Assembly: GCA_905214895.1 (NCBI GenBank)
Contig: CAJMNP010000062.1
Coordinates: 1 to 5,811, forward strand
Length of the DNA: 5,811 bases
From: an uncultured bacterium
GTDB taxonomy: Bacteria; Actinomycetota; Coriobacteriia; Coriobacteriales; Coriobacteriaceae
Reading direction: 5' to 3'
Part shown: piece by piece, positions 1-5,396 of the stretch
How positions within the stretch are numbered: the stretch's first letter is position 1
How the letters are laid out: every line of letters starts with the position of its first letter
Program-made: the position numbers and the translations under genes
The notes under the pieces: generated by a model
The model's database searches: none
What the model was told of the DNA's origin: nothing
Seen by the model: only the letters and a program-made list of their open reading frames with translations

Positions 1-344
1 TGGACCCCGACCGCATCTTTGCATGGGGCGAGGGCCTTGGCGGCGGAGTCGCGCTGGCGGTTTCTGCTCTGGACGAGCGGGGCCTTGCCTGCACGGCGGT
101 TGCCAATCCAATTCCCGGTGGTCTCGAGGCTCTGTCGTCTCGGGTGCGCGGATCGGTGCTCATGGGCACATCGCTTATGGATGCCGTGAGCGATCCCAAG
201 GGCCAGTTTGCCGTGTTCAACGGTCTTGAGTGTGACCGGAGGCATATCATCTATGCCAAATACGCTCACGAGCGCATCAATGCGTTCGAAAACGAAGTCG
301 TCGGCTTCTTTAACCAAACGTTCTACCCGTGTTCTTTGGCCTAG
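1..344 (+). CDS. CE7 acetyl-xylan esterase-like protein, 3' part, nucleophile missing
   Basis: The reading frame is open from the window edge (first whole codon at 3) to TAG at 342-344, giving 113 C-terminal residues. It reads like the end of an alpha/beta-hydrolase of the acetyl-xylan esterase/cephalosporin-C deacetylase (CE7) family. DPDRI precedes the nucleophile elbow, LMGTSLMD carries the usual acid (Asp60 of the fragment), and YAHE carries the usual base (His89), followed by a C-terminal helix. CE7 enzymes remove acetyl groups from sugars in the cytoplasm. Beside nan genes the likely role would be de-O-acetylation of sialic acids (inference); I recall a CE7 gene in the pneumococcal nan locus. 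Two oddities stand out. The elbow reads GEGLGGG where the family has GGSQGGG, so the serine is glycine. The segment between the elbow strand and the Asp strand is also about 40 residues shorter than I recall for Bacillus Cah. It may be a non-catalytic relative or a decaying gene. The family call is fairly firm; activity is doubtful. Confidence 0.72.
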   Translation, partial: DPDRIFAWGEGLGGGVALAVSALDERGLACTAVANPIPGGLEALSSRVRGSVLMGTSLMDAVSDPKGQFAVFNGLECDRRHIIYAKYAHERINAFENEVVGFFNQTFYPCSLA

Positions 345-400
345 ACGGCCTGGACACTGCCAACAAGAGTGGGTGGCATAGGGTCGCCCGCCAGACAACT

Positions 401-406
401 AAGGAG
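401..406 (+). promoter_or_regulatory. Shine-Dalgarno AAGGAG that sets the GTG start of nanA
   Basis: AAGGAG lies 6 nt upstream of GTG at 413. The upstream in-frame ATG at 329 would overlap the end of the esterase-like gene, has no comparable ribosome binding site, and would add 28 residues with no resemblance to the lyase family. The GTG start also places the family's catalytic residues at the same numbers as in E. coli NanA (Tyr137, Lys165). Confidence 0.8.
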
Positions 407-412
407 ATTCTT

Positions 413-1333
413 GTGGCAACTCAGAAATTCACCGGCGTTATCCCTCCCGTCGTTGTTCCCGATACCGAAGACCACCAGCTCGACGTTGCCTCCTTTGAGC
501 GCAGCATCAACCGCATGATCGATGCCGGCGTCGATGGCCTGTTCTTCCTGGGCTCCTCGGGCGAGGTCGTCTTCTCCACCGACGAGCGTCGTCGTCAGAT
601 CATCGCCGAGGCCGTCCGTATCGTCGATCACCGCGTGCCTGTTCTGGTCGGCATCATCGACACCGAGACCGAGCGCATGATCGAGCACGGCAAGGTCGCT
701 CAGGAGCTGGGCGCCGATGCGCTTGTCGCCACCTGCCCGTTCTATGCCCTGCAGGGCATGACCGAGGTCGAGGAGCACTTCCGCATCCTGCATGAGGAAC
801 TCGACCTGCCCATCTTTGCCTATGACATCCCCGTGTGCGTCCACACCAAGCTCCCCTGGAAGCTCCTTGCCAAGCTCGGCGCCGAGGGCGTTCTGGCCGG
901 CGTCAAGGATTCCTCGGGTGATGACATCTCGTTCCGCTACCTCGTTCAGGAGAACGAGAAGAACGGCCATCCGATGAGTATCCTCACCGGTCATGAGGTT
1001 GTTGTCGACGGCGCCTACCTCGGTGGCGCCGACGGTTCCGTCCCGGGTCTCGCCAACGTTGAGCCCGAGGGCTACGTGCGTCAGTGGAAGGCCGCCCAGG
1101 CTGGTGACTGGGCTACCGTCAAGGCCGAGCAGGATCGCCTCAATGAGATTTCGCACATCTGGGATGTCACCTCTGGCGTCCAGGGCTATGCCGGTGGCGT
1201 CGGCGCCTTCAAGACCGCTATGAACCTCATGGGTATCTTTGACAGCCCGACCATGCCTCGCCCGGTGAAGGCCATGACCGGCGAGAACGTCGAGGCGATT
1301 AAGAAGGTCCTCCAGGACAACGGTCTCCTGTAA
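413..1333 (+). CDS. nanA: N-acetylneuraminate lyase (DapA/NAL family class I aldolase)
   Basis: A 306-residue TIM-barrel aldolase. It is predicted to cleave N-acetylneuraminate to N-acetylmannosamine and pyruvate in the cytoplasm, the first step of sialic-acid catabolism. Visible motifs with the GTG start are the pyruvate-carboxylate loop GSSGE (47-51), Tyr137 in FAYDIP and the Schiff-base Lys165 in GVKDSSGD. These match the NAL/DHDPS pattern and numbering of E. coli NanA. GHE (193-195) sits where E. coli NanA has the substrate-binding pair Asp191-Glu192, so the Asp appears replaced by His. This suggests a divergent subgroup, and substrate range cannot be read from sequence alone. The length is normal for the family. 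The gene begins 68 nt after the esterase-like stop codon and is followed by a long palindrome, then nanK and nanE. That context argues for a sialic-acid lyase rather than dihydrodipicolinate synthase. Other 2-keto-acid aldolase activity is the main alternative. Confidence 0.85.
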   Translation: MATQKFTGVIPPVVVPDTEDHQLDVASFERSINRMIDAGVDGLFFLGSSGEVVFSTDERRRQIIAEAVRIVDHRVPVLVGIIDTETERMIEHGKVAQELGADALVATCPFYALQGMTEVEEHFRILHEELDLPIFAYDIPVCVHTKLPWKLLAKLGAEGVLAGVKDSSGDDISFRYLVQENEKNGHPMSILTGHEVVVDGAYLGGADGSVPGLANVEPEGYVRQWKAAQAGDWATVKAEQDRLNEISHIWDVTSGVQGYAGGVGAFKTAMNLMGIFDSPTMPRPVKAMTGENVEAIKKVLQDNGLL

Positions 1334-1336
1334 AGC

Positions 1337-1431
1337 TTCCCCAGGCACCCGATCTTGGGGCTCAAGTGGTCGGGCGTGACCCATTAGGTCAACGCCCGAC
1401 CACTTTCACCCCAACCTCGGGCACCTGGGAA
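1337..1431. repeat. 95-bp imperfect palindrome between nanA and nanK
   Basis: The two arms fold almost end to end. The apical stem pairs 1364-1381 with 1387-1405: 13 bp perfect, a bulged A at 1392, then 5 bp, closed by a 5-nt loop CATTA. Below it, TTGGGG 1355-1360 pairs with CCCCAA 1409-1414, CCCGA 1348-1352 with TCGGG 1417-1421, and CCAGG 1341-1345 with CCTGG 1424-1428. Small internal loops separate these helices. The element starts 3 nt after the nanA stop. No T-run follows the right arm, so it is not a standard intrinsic terminator. It may protect the nanA 3' end, lower readthrough, or be an interspersed palindromic repeat; function is unknown. The rest of the spacer (1432-1504) holds a weak GCGG/CCGC hairpin (1446-1461) and a six-T run (1480-1485) not preceded by a strong hairpin. 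I see no clear promoter there. Confidence 0.8.
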
Positions 1432-1504
1432 ACCTTTACTGAGTTGCGGCGATAACACCGCCTTCATTTCCTGTAGTTGTTTTTTATCTCCTAAGGAGAG
1501 CGAC

Positions 1505-2470
1505 ATGGAGAACAAGTACGTCTGCTCTGTCGATATCGGCGGAACTAAGATCGCGACTGCCATCATGGAGTACCCGGCTGACGGCAGCGTGCCCCATCCC
1601 GTTTTTGAGGCCGAGGTTCCTACCGAGTCCCAGGAGGGCGGCGAGGCCGTCTTCCAGCGTATCGAGGCGTCCATCAAGGCTGCTCTCGAGGCGAATCCCG
1701 ATGTCGAGGTCCTTGGCGTCGGTATCGGTGCCGCCGGCGTCGTCGATCCCAAGACGGGCGCCATCGCGTATGCCAATGAGATCATGCCCGGCTGGTCCGG
1801 CGTTCAGTTGGGGCCGCGTCTGCGCGAGGACCTCGGTCTTCCCGTTGCCGTCGTAGGCGACGTGCAGGCTCATGCTCTGGGCGAGGCCCACTGGGGCGTC
1901 GGCAAGGGCAAGTTTTCCGTCTTGTGTCTTGGCATCGGTACGGGCATCGGCGGCGCATATGTCGAGAACGGCCGCGTGATGCAGGGCTTCCATGGTGCTG
2001 CCGGCCATATGGGCCACATCGAGTGCTCGGCTGCCGCCGGCATTCCCTGCGCCTGCGGGCGTTCCGGCCATCTGGAGTCGGTTGCTTCGGGCACTTCCAT
2101 TGGTCGAATGTACGATGAGCGTTTTGGCCGCGTCGACCCCAGCCGTCCTTCTGTCGGTCGCGATGTGAACGACCTGTGCCGTGCGGGCGACGCAAAGGCG
2201 ACCGAGGTCATCCATGACGCCGGCTTTGCGCTGGGGGCCAGCTTGGGCTCGCTCGCTAACATCCTGGACCCTGAGGTCATCGTGCTTTCGGGCGGCGTGA
2301 TTCACCAAGGTCCCGATTGGCGTTCGCAGACGTGGAAGGATTCGGTGCATGAGGGCTATGCCAGCCAGGCGCTCGATCCGCTTCAGAACACACCGATCCT
2401 CATCGGTTCTCTGGAGGGCGATGCTCCGCTCATCGGTGCCGCCGAGCATCTTCTTGCGTCGTTGAAGTAA
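1505..2470 (+). CDS. nanK: N-acetylmannosamine kinase, ROK family
   Basis: A 321-residue ROK-family sugar kinase, predicted to phosphorylate N-acetylmannosamine to ManNAc-6-phosphate with ATP in the cytoplasm. The N-terminal phosphate-binding motif DIGGTK is at 10-15. VVGDVQAHALGE (116-127) carries the catalytic Asp119. The second phosphate motif GIGTGIGG is at 143-150. GAAGHMGH (164-171) is the sugar- and zinc-binding motif, and CACGRSGHLE (182-191) is the ROK zinc signature. In GHMGH the first His replaces the Glu common in glucokinases, as I recall for E. coli NanK. In the zinc signature the third Cys of CxCGxxGC is His189, giving a likely His-Cys-Cys-His ligand set. There is no N-terminal helix-turn-helix, so it is a kinase rather than a ROK repressor. 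AAGGAG at 1493-1498 lies 6 nt before ATG. Position between nanA and nanE fixes the substrate better than sequence does; glucokinase is the alternative. Confidence 0.85.
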   Translation: MENKYVCSVDIGGTKIATAIMEYPADGSVPHPVFEAEVPTESQEGGEAVFQRIEASIKAALEANPDVEVLGVGIGAAGVVDPKTGAIAYANEIMPGWSGVQLGPRLREDLGLPVAVVGDVQAHALGEAHWGVGKGKFSVLCLGIGTGIGGAYVENGRVMQGFHGAAGHMGHIECSAAAGIPCACGRSGHLESVASGTSIGRMYDERFGRVDPSRPSVGRDVNDLCRAGDAKATEVIHDAGFALGASLGSLANILDPEVIVLSGGVIHQGPDWRSQTWKDSVHEGYASQALDPLQNTPILIGSLEGDAPLIGAAEHLLASLK

Positions 2471-2487
2471 ACATAACTACCAAGTGC

Positions 2488-2585
2488 GCCTTCTGAGGTG
2501 CCGCAGATTGACGTGAAAGAGGAGCGAAGCGTACTTCGGTACGCGAGCGACGGTTTGAACGTCAAGGTGCGGTGTCTCAGAAGGC
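2488..2585. repeat. 98-bp imperfect palindrome with TTCG tetraloop between nanK and nanE
   Basis: The outer arms 2488-2505 and 2568-2585 pair over 18 positions: 10 bp perfect, three consecutive G-U-type pairs, then 5 bp. TTGACGT (2508-2514) pairs with ACGTCAA (2559-2565). The tip is GCGTAC (2529-2534), loop TTCG, then GTACGC (2539-2544). Directly below the tip both strands read GAGCGA (2522-2527 and 2545-2550). As RNA these could form G-A/A-G, two G-C pairs and a second A-G/G-A, leaving A2528 bulged. The whole unit lies inside the 140-nt spacer and ends 9 nt before the nanE ribosome binding region. It differs in sequence from the nanA-nanK palindrome. There is no T-run, so it is not a standard terminator. 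Candidate roles are an mRNA processing or stability element, a structured RNA, or a dispersed palindromic repeat. Confidence 0.8.
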
Positions 2586-2610
2586 TGTTTTGAGAAAGGT
2601 TGAGTCGCAC

Positions 2611-3297
2611 ATGACCGTTGATCCTTTGATTCAATCCCTGAAGGGCAAGCTCGTCGTGAGCGTTCAAGCGTATATGGGCGAGCCGCTTCGTACGCCCGAG
2701 ACCATGGCTCAAATGTCTCGCGCTTGCGAGCTCGGCGGCGCTGCCGCCATTCGCTGCCAGGGCCTTGCCGACATTGCCGCCATTAAGGGTCGCTGTGAGG
2801 TTCCCGTCATCGGCCTGTGGAAGGATGGGCACGAGGGCGTTTACATCACGCCGACGCTGCGTCACGCTCGCGCCTGCGTTGCTGCCGGTGCCGATATCGT
2901 GGCGATCGACGCCACCGATCGTCCGCGCCCCGATGGCAAGACGGTCGAGGATACCTTCCGTCCGCTGCACGAGGAGGGTGTGCTCCTGATGGCGGATTGT
3001 GCCACCATCGAGGATATTCGCCGTGCTGTTGATATGGGCTTTGACCTGGTATCCACCACGCTTTCTCACGGCGTCGCCGCCATCGACTGCACCATGGCCG
3101 ATGGCCCCGACCTGCCGCTCCTGCGTCAGGCGACTGAGGAATTCCCCGGCCTTCCCATCATTTGTGAGGGTCGCGTGCATACGCCCGAGGAGGCTCGCGC
3201 CGCGATCGATGCTGGCGCCTGGGCCGTTGTCGTCGGCACCGCCATCACGCACCCCACGAGTATTACAAGTTGGTTCAAGGCTGCGCTTGAGGCGTAA
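2611..3297 (+). CDS. nanE: N-acylmannosamine-6-phosphate 2-epimerase
   Basis: A 228-residue TIM-barrel epimerase predicted to convert ManNAc-6-phosphate to GlcNAc-6-phosphate, which NagA and NagB would then process (not in this window). Residues expected at the NanE active site are present: Gln19 (VSVQA), Arg48 (AAIRC), the candidate catalytic Lys71 (IGLWK), Asp129 (LMAD) and Glu186 (CEGRV). YITPT (78-82), IDATDRPRP (99-107) and the phosphate-binding end VVVGTAITHPTSI (206-218) are strong family signatures. TTLSHG (149-154) stands where many NanEs have TTLSGYT. I chose ATG 2611 because it gives the usual family length. The longer in-frame GTG at 2572 lies inside the palindrome and would add 13 unrelated residues. 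The ribosome binding site is modest (AAAGG, 2595-2599, 11 nt upstream). The gene is third in the nan order after nanA and nanK. Confidence 0.93.
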   Translation: MTVDPLIQSLKGKLVVSVQAYMGEPLRTPETMAQMSRACELGGAAAIRCQGLADIAAIKGRCEVPVIGLWKDGHEGVYITPTLRHARACVAAGADIVAIDATDRPRPDGKTVEDTFRPLHEEGVLLMADCATIEDIRRAVDMGFDLVSTTLSHGVAAIDCTMADGPDLPLLRQATEEFPGLPIICEGRVHTPEEARAAIDAGAWAVVVGTAITHPTSITSWFKAALEA

Positions 3298-3324
3298 GAC
3301 AGACCTCGTATCCGCTCGGGGCGG

Positions 3325-3330
3325 TATACT
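3325..3330 (+). promoter_or_regulatory. Possible -10 box (TATACT) upstream of rapZ
   Basis: TATACT differs from TATAAT at one base and is the only AT-rich hexamer in the nanE-rapZ spacer that looks like a -10. No convincing -35 is seen 16-18 nt upstream (GACCTC region). A start near 3337 would give a leader of about 60 nt containing the hairpin at 3349-3378. A separate rapZ-whiA promoter makes sense because the genes upstream are catabolic, but the site is weakly supported. Confidence 0.4.
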
Positions 3331-3348
3331 CAATATAGGCAATTGACC

Positions 3349-3385
3349 GCGCGGGATCCGGGTTGCTGGGTCCCGCGCTTGTTTT
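3349..3385 (+). terminator. Intrinsic terminator or attenuator between nanE and rapZ
   Basis: GCGCGGGATCC (3349-3359) pairs with GGGTCCCGCGC (3368-3378) as 11 bp including one G-U pair, with an 8-nt loop. TTGTTTT (3379-3385) follows immediately. This is a good Rho-independent terminator shape and would end the nan transcript. It lies downstream of the possible -10 at 3325, so it could instead act as an attenuator in the rapZ leader. It ends just before the rapZ ribosome binding site GGGAGG (3387-3392). Confidence 0.75.
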
Positions 3386-3398
3386 CGGGAGGCAGCAC

Positions 3399-4319
3399 AT
3401 GCAAAAGGGAGATGCCATGGATGCGGCGGAGCGCTCGGAGCGCATCCCCGATATCGTTATCATCACCGGAATGTCCGGATCGGGCCGCACACAGGCCATG
3501 CACGTGTTCGAGGACATGGGCTATTTTTGCATCGATAACCTGCCTCCGCGTCTCATCGCCCAGCTTGCCGAGCTCGTCGGCATCAATACGGGCGTGGGCA
3601 GGCATCTCGCCGTTACCTGCGATTTGCGTAGCCAGGGACTGTTTGACGAGTTGCTCGATGCTGTCGCCGCGCTCGAAGAGCGCGAGATGAGCTGCGACAT
3701 CGTGTTCCTGGAGGCTTCTGACGAGGTGCTGATTCGTCGCTACAGCGAAAATCGCCGCCGTCATCCCATTGCCAAGCCGGGGGAGACTACGGCCGATGCC
3801 ATTCAGCGCGAGCGCCTTCAGCTGCAGGGCGTGCGCGACCGAGCCGATATGATTATCGACACGAGCCGCTTGCGCACTTCTGCCTTGCGTAACAAGCTTC
3901 GCATGGCTTTCTCTGAGCTGTCCGACCAGCAGCTTATGGATGTCCACGTGTTCTCGTTTGGCTTTAAGCACGGCATGCCCGTCGAGGCGGACATTATGAT
4001 CGACGTCCGCTTCCTGCCTAATCCGTTCTACGATCCCGAGATGCGCACGATGACCGGCCTCGATAAGAAGGTCTCCGATTTTGTCTTAGACCATCCCAAG
4101 ACCCAGGAGTTCTGGAAGGCCTGGACGCAGCTGCTCGATACGGTGATGCCCGGCTATATCGCGGAGGGCAAGCCGCAACTTTCTATTGCCATCGGTTGCA
4201 CGGGCGGTCAACACCGCAGCGTTGCCATCGCCGAGGCCACGGCACGTTATTTGGAAGGTGCCCAGTATCACGTGAGCATTTCCCATCGCGACCTGTCGCG
4301 CGCGAACACGAAAGCATAG
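3399..4319 (+). CDS. rapZ: RapZ/YvcJ family nucleotide-binding protein (RNase adaptor family)
   Basis: A 306-residue P-loop protein. In E. coli, RapZ guides RNase E to the GlmZ small RNA. Gram-positive relatives (YvcJ) bind and hydrolyse nucleotides, but their targets are less clear, so the RNA role here is only by family. The Walker A region is GMSGSGRT (24-31), with Arg30 where the classical motif has Lys. GYFCIDNLPP (41-50) and RRYSENRRRHP are family signatures. The C-terminal domain has FSFGFKHG, DVRFLPNPFYDP and GCTGGQHRSV (266-275). ATG 3399 is chosen for GGGAGG at 3387-3392, 6 nt upstream. ATG 3417, preceded by AAGGGAG, would give 300 residues and is nearly as plausible. whiA follows after 6 nt, so the two are cotranscribed. 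The yvcK gene usually located between them is missing. Confidence 0.93.
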   Translation: MQKGDAMDAAERSERIPDIVIITGMSGSGRTQAMHVFEDMGYFCIDNLPPRLIAQLAELVGINTGVGRHLAVTCDLRSQGLFDELLDAVAALEEREMSCDIVFLEASDEVLIRRYSENRRRHPIAKPGETTADAIQRERLQLQGVRDRADMIIDTSRLRTSALRNKLRMAFSELSDQQLMDVHVFSFGFKHGMPVEADIMIDVRFLPNPFYDPEMRTMTGLDKKVSDFVLDHPKTQEFWKAWTQLLDTVMPGYIAEGKPQLSIAIGCTGGQHRSVAIAEATARYLEGAQYHVSISHRDLSRANTKA

Positions 4320-4325
4320 GCCTGC

Positions 4326-5255
4326 ATGTCGTTTACCGCCGAGGTGCGTGACGAGCTCGCGCGCTGCGAACCCGAATGTGAATACTGCGATTTGTCGACG
4401 CTTGCCGCCCTGACGCGCGTGAGCGGTACACTTTCGCTGGCCGGCTCCGGGCGGTATCGTTTGACGGTCGCGACCGAGACGGGTGCCGTCGCGCGCACGA
4501 TGATCACGCTGACGCATCGCATCCTTAAGCTCAAAACGGAATTCACCGTTCGTAAATCGGTCTTGCATAAGGTCCGTAACTATCTCATTACCCTGCCCGA
4601 TCAACCCGACCTGGACAAGGCTTTGGTGCTGCTGGGCATTCTCGACCGCAGGGGAGGGCTCGTCGCCGGTGTTCCCCGGCACATCGTTGCCCGTCCCTGC
4701 TGCAGGCTTGCCTACATCCGCGGCGCGCTCATTGCGGGCGGTTTCGTGGCCGATCCTCGCGGCGACTTTCATTTGGAGATCGCGGTGCAGGGCGAGCAGT
4801 ATGCCCGGGGACTTTGCGATCTATTGGAGCAGATTGGGGTCCATGCGCGCGTTAACGCGCGGCGCGGGTCCTTTGCTGTCTACATTAAGAGCGCCGAGGA
4901 GATCGAACATCTTTTAAAGCTGATTGGTGCCAAGCGCAGCGTTGCCGAGATTGAGGAGGCGCGCGCGGTCAAGTTGGTTAAGAACGATGTGAACCGTCGC
5001 GTGAATGCCGAGCTCGCCAACCAGACCAGAAGCGCCGGTGCCGCCCAGCATCAGCTTGCGCTTATCGATGAGCTCGAGCAGCGTGGCCTTCGCGATGCGC
5101 TTCCGGATGCCTTGGCGGTCTTTTGCGACCTGCGCGAGCGCTATCCCGATCTGTCACTGCGCGATCTGGGGGAGATGGCTGACCCTCCCTTGTCGAAGTC
5201 GGCCCTCTACCATCGAGTTTTGAGGCTTGAAAAGCTCATTGAAGCAAACAGGTAG
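4326..5255 (+). CDS. whiA: WhiA-family DNA-binding protein (LAGLIDADG + HTH)
   Basis: A 309-residue WhiA-family protein. In Streptomyces WhiA activates sporulation and division genes; in Bacillus it affects division and chromosome segregation. The N-terminal two-thirds is the degenerate homing-endonuclease fold, visible as YIRGALIAGGFVADP (130-144) followed by FHLEI. The C-terminal part (about 225-309) contains the family helix-turn-helix, with LPDALAVFCDLRERYPDLSLRDLGE in two segments and the signature PPLSKSALYHRV. It is a regulator, not a nuclease, in known members. Near the N terminus Cys14, Cys18 and Cys21 form a C-x3-C-x2-C cluster. It starts 6 nt after the rapZ stop with only a weak ribosome binding site (TAGG, overlapping the rapZ stop), which suggests translational coupling to rapZ. 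No clear terminator follows; the downstream sequence turns AT-rich at once. Confidence 0.94.
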   Translation: MSFTAEVRDELARCEPECEYCDLSTLAALTRVSGTLSLAGSGRYRLTVATETGAVARTMITLTHRILKLKTEFTVRKSVLHKVRNYLITLPDQPDLDKALVLLGILDRRGGLVAGVPRHIVARPCCRLAYIRGALIAGGFVADPRGDFHLEIAVQGEQYARGLCDLLEQIGVHARVNARRGSFAVYIKSAEEIEHLLKLIGAKRSVAEIEEARAVKLVKNDVNRRVNAELANQTRSAGAAQHQLALIDELEQRGLRDALPDALAVFCDLRERYPDLSLRDLGEMADPPLSKSALYHRVLRLEKLIEANR

Positions 5256-5300
5256 TTTAAAGTATCGACTTATATACGGATTTAACTGCTATTTTATTCT

Positions 5301-5314
5301 TTAAAACGTTTTAA
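5301..5314. promoter_or_regulatory. 14-bp perfect palindrome, candidate operator upstream of gap
   Basis: TTAAAACGTTTTAA is perfectly self-complementary with a central CG, the core symmetry typical of LacI-family operators. It is followed at once by an imperfect second copy of the theme, TTTAACGTAAA (5310-5320). It lies in the 193-nt AT-rich spacer between whiA and gap, about 57 nt upstream of the proposed -10. A bound regulator could act on gap. Chance is possible in AT-rich DNA, although the rest of this spacer has no comparable palindrome that I noticed. Confidence 0.45.
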
Positions 5315-5346
5315 CGTAAATTTGATTTTCAATTTCGACCATTCTC

Positions 5347-5376
5347 GTGAAATTCAAGTCCAAAAAAAGGTATATT
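5347..5376 (+). promoter_or_regulatory. Candidate sigma-70-type promoter of gap
   Basis: GTGAAA (5347-5352) matches the -35 consensus TTGACA at four positions. TATATT (5371-5376) matches TATAAT at five. The spacing is 18 nt and includes an A-tract (5362-5368). Transcription would begin near 5383, giving a 5' UTR of about 65 nt. The sharp drop in GC content from 5256 to about 5380, in a GC-rich window, fits a strong promoter for a highly expressed glycolytic gene. Confidence 0.6.
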
Positions 5377-5396
5377 AGGCGAGTGGTTAGTTTGTG

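Noticed and set aside
23..229. Small + strand frame in the first 230 bases
   Set aside because: It is out of frame with the esterase-like protein, whose match is continuous from base 3 to the stop.
338..350. GGCC-TAGAC-GGCC mini hairpin at the esterase stop
   Set aside because: Only 4 bp and no T-run; too weak to call a terminator.
341..1384. Long antisense open frame opposite nanA (347 codons)
   Set aside because: It is a by-product of GC-rich codon bias. The translation resembles no family I know, while the + strand encodes a clear lyase.
1476..1490. T-run before nanK as an intrinsic terminator
   Set aside because: No strong hairpin directly precedes it; the large palindrome ends about 50 nt earlier.
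1484..2449. Antisense open frame opposite nanK (321 codons)
   Set aside because: It mirrors the ROK kinase frame, shows no recognisable domain and has no ribosome binding site.
1337..2585. The two palindromes as a CRISPR array or insertion sequence ends
   Set aside because: The units are different in sequence, occur once each, have no spacers between repeats, and enclose a normal nan kinase rather than a transposase.
2572..2610. Longer GTG start for nanE
   Set aside because: It lies inside the right arm of the palindrome and adds 13 residues unlike NanE; ATG 2611 gives the normal length.
2383..3342. Antisense open frame opposite nanE
   Set aside because: It crosses the palindrome and overlaps a well-supported epimerase; shadow frame.
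3330..3971. Antisense open frame opposite the start of rapZ
   Set aside because: It has no family resemblance and lies fully over a conserved gene and its terminator.
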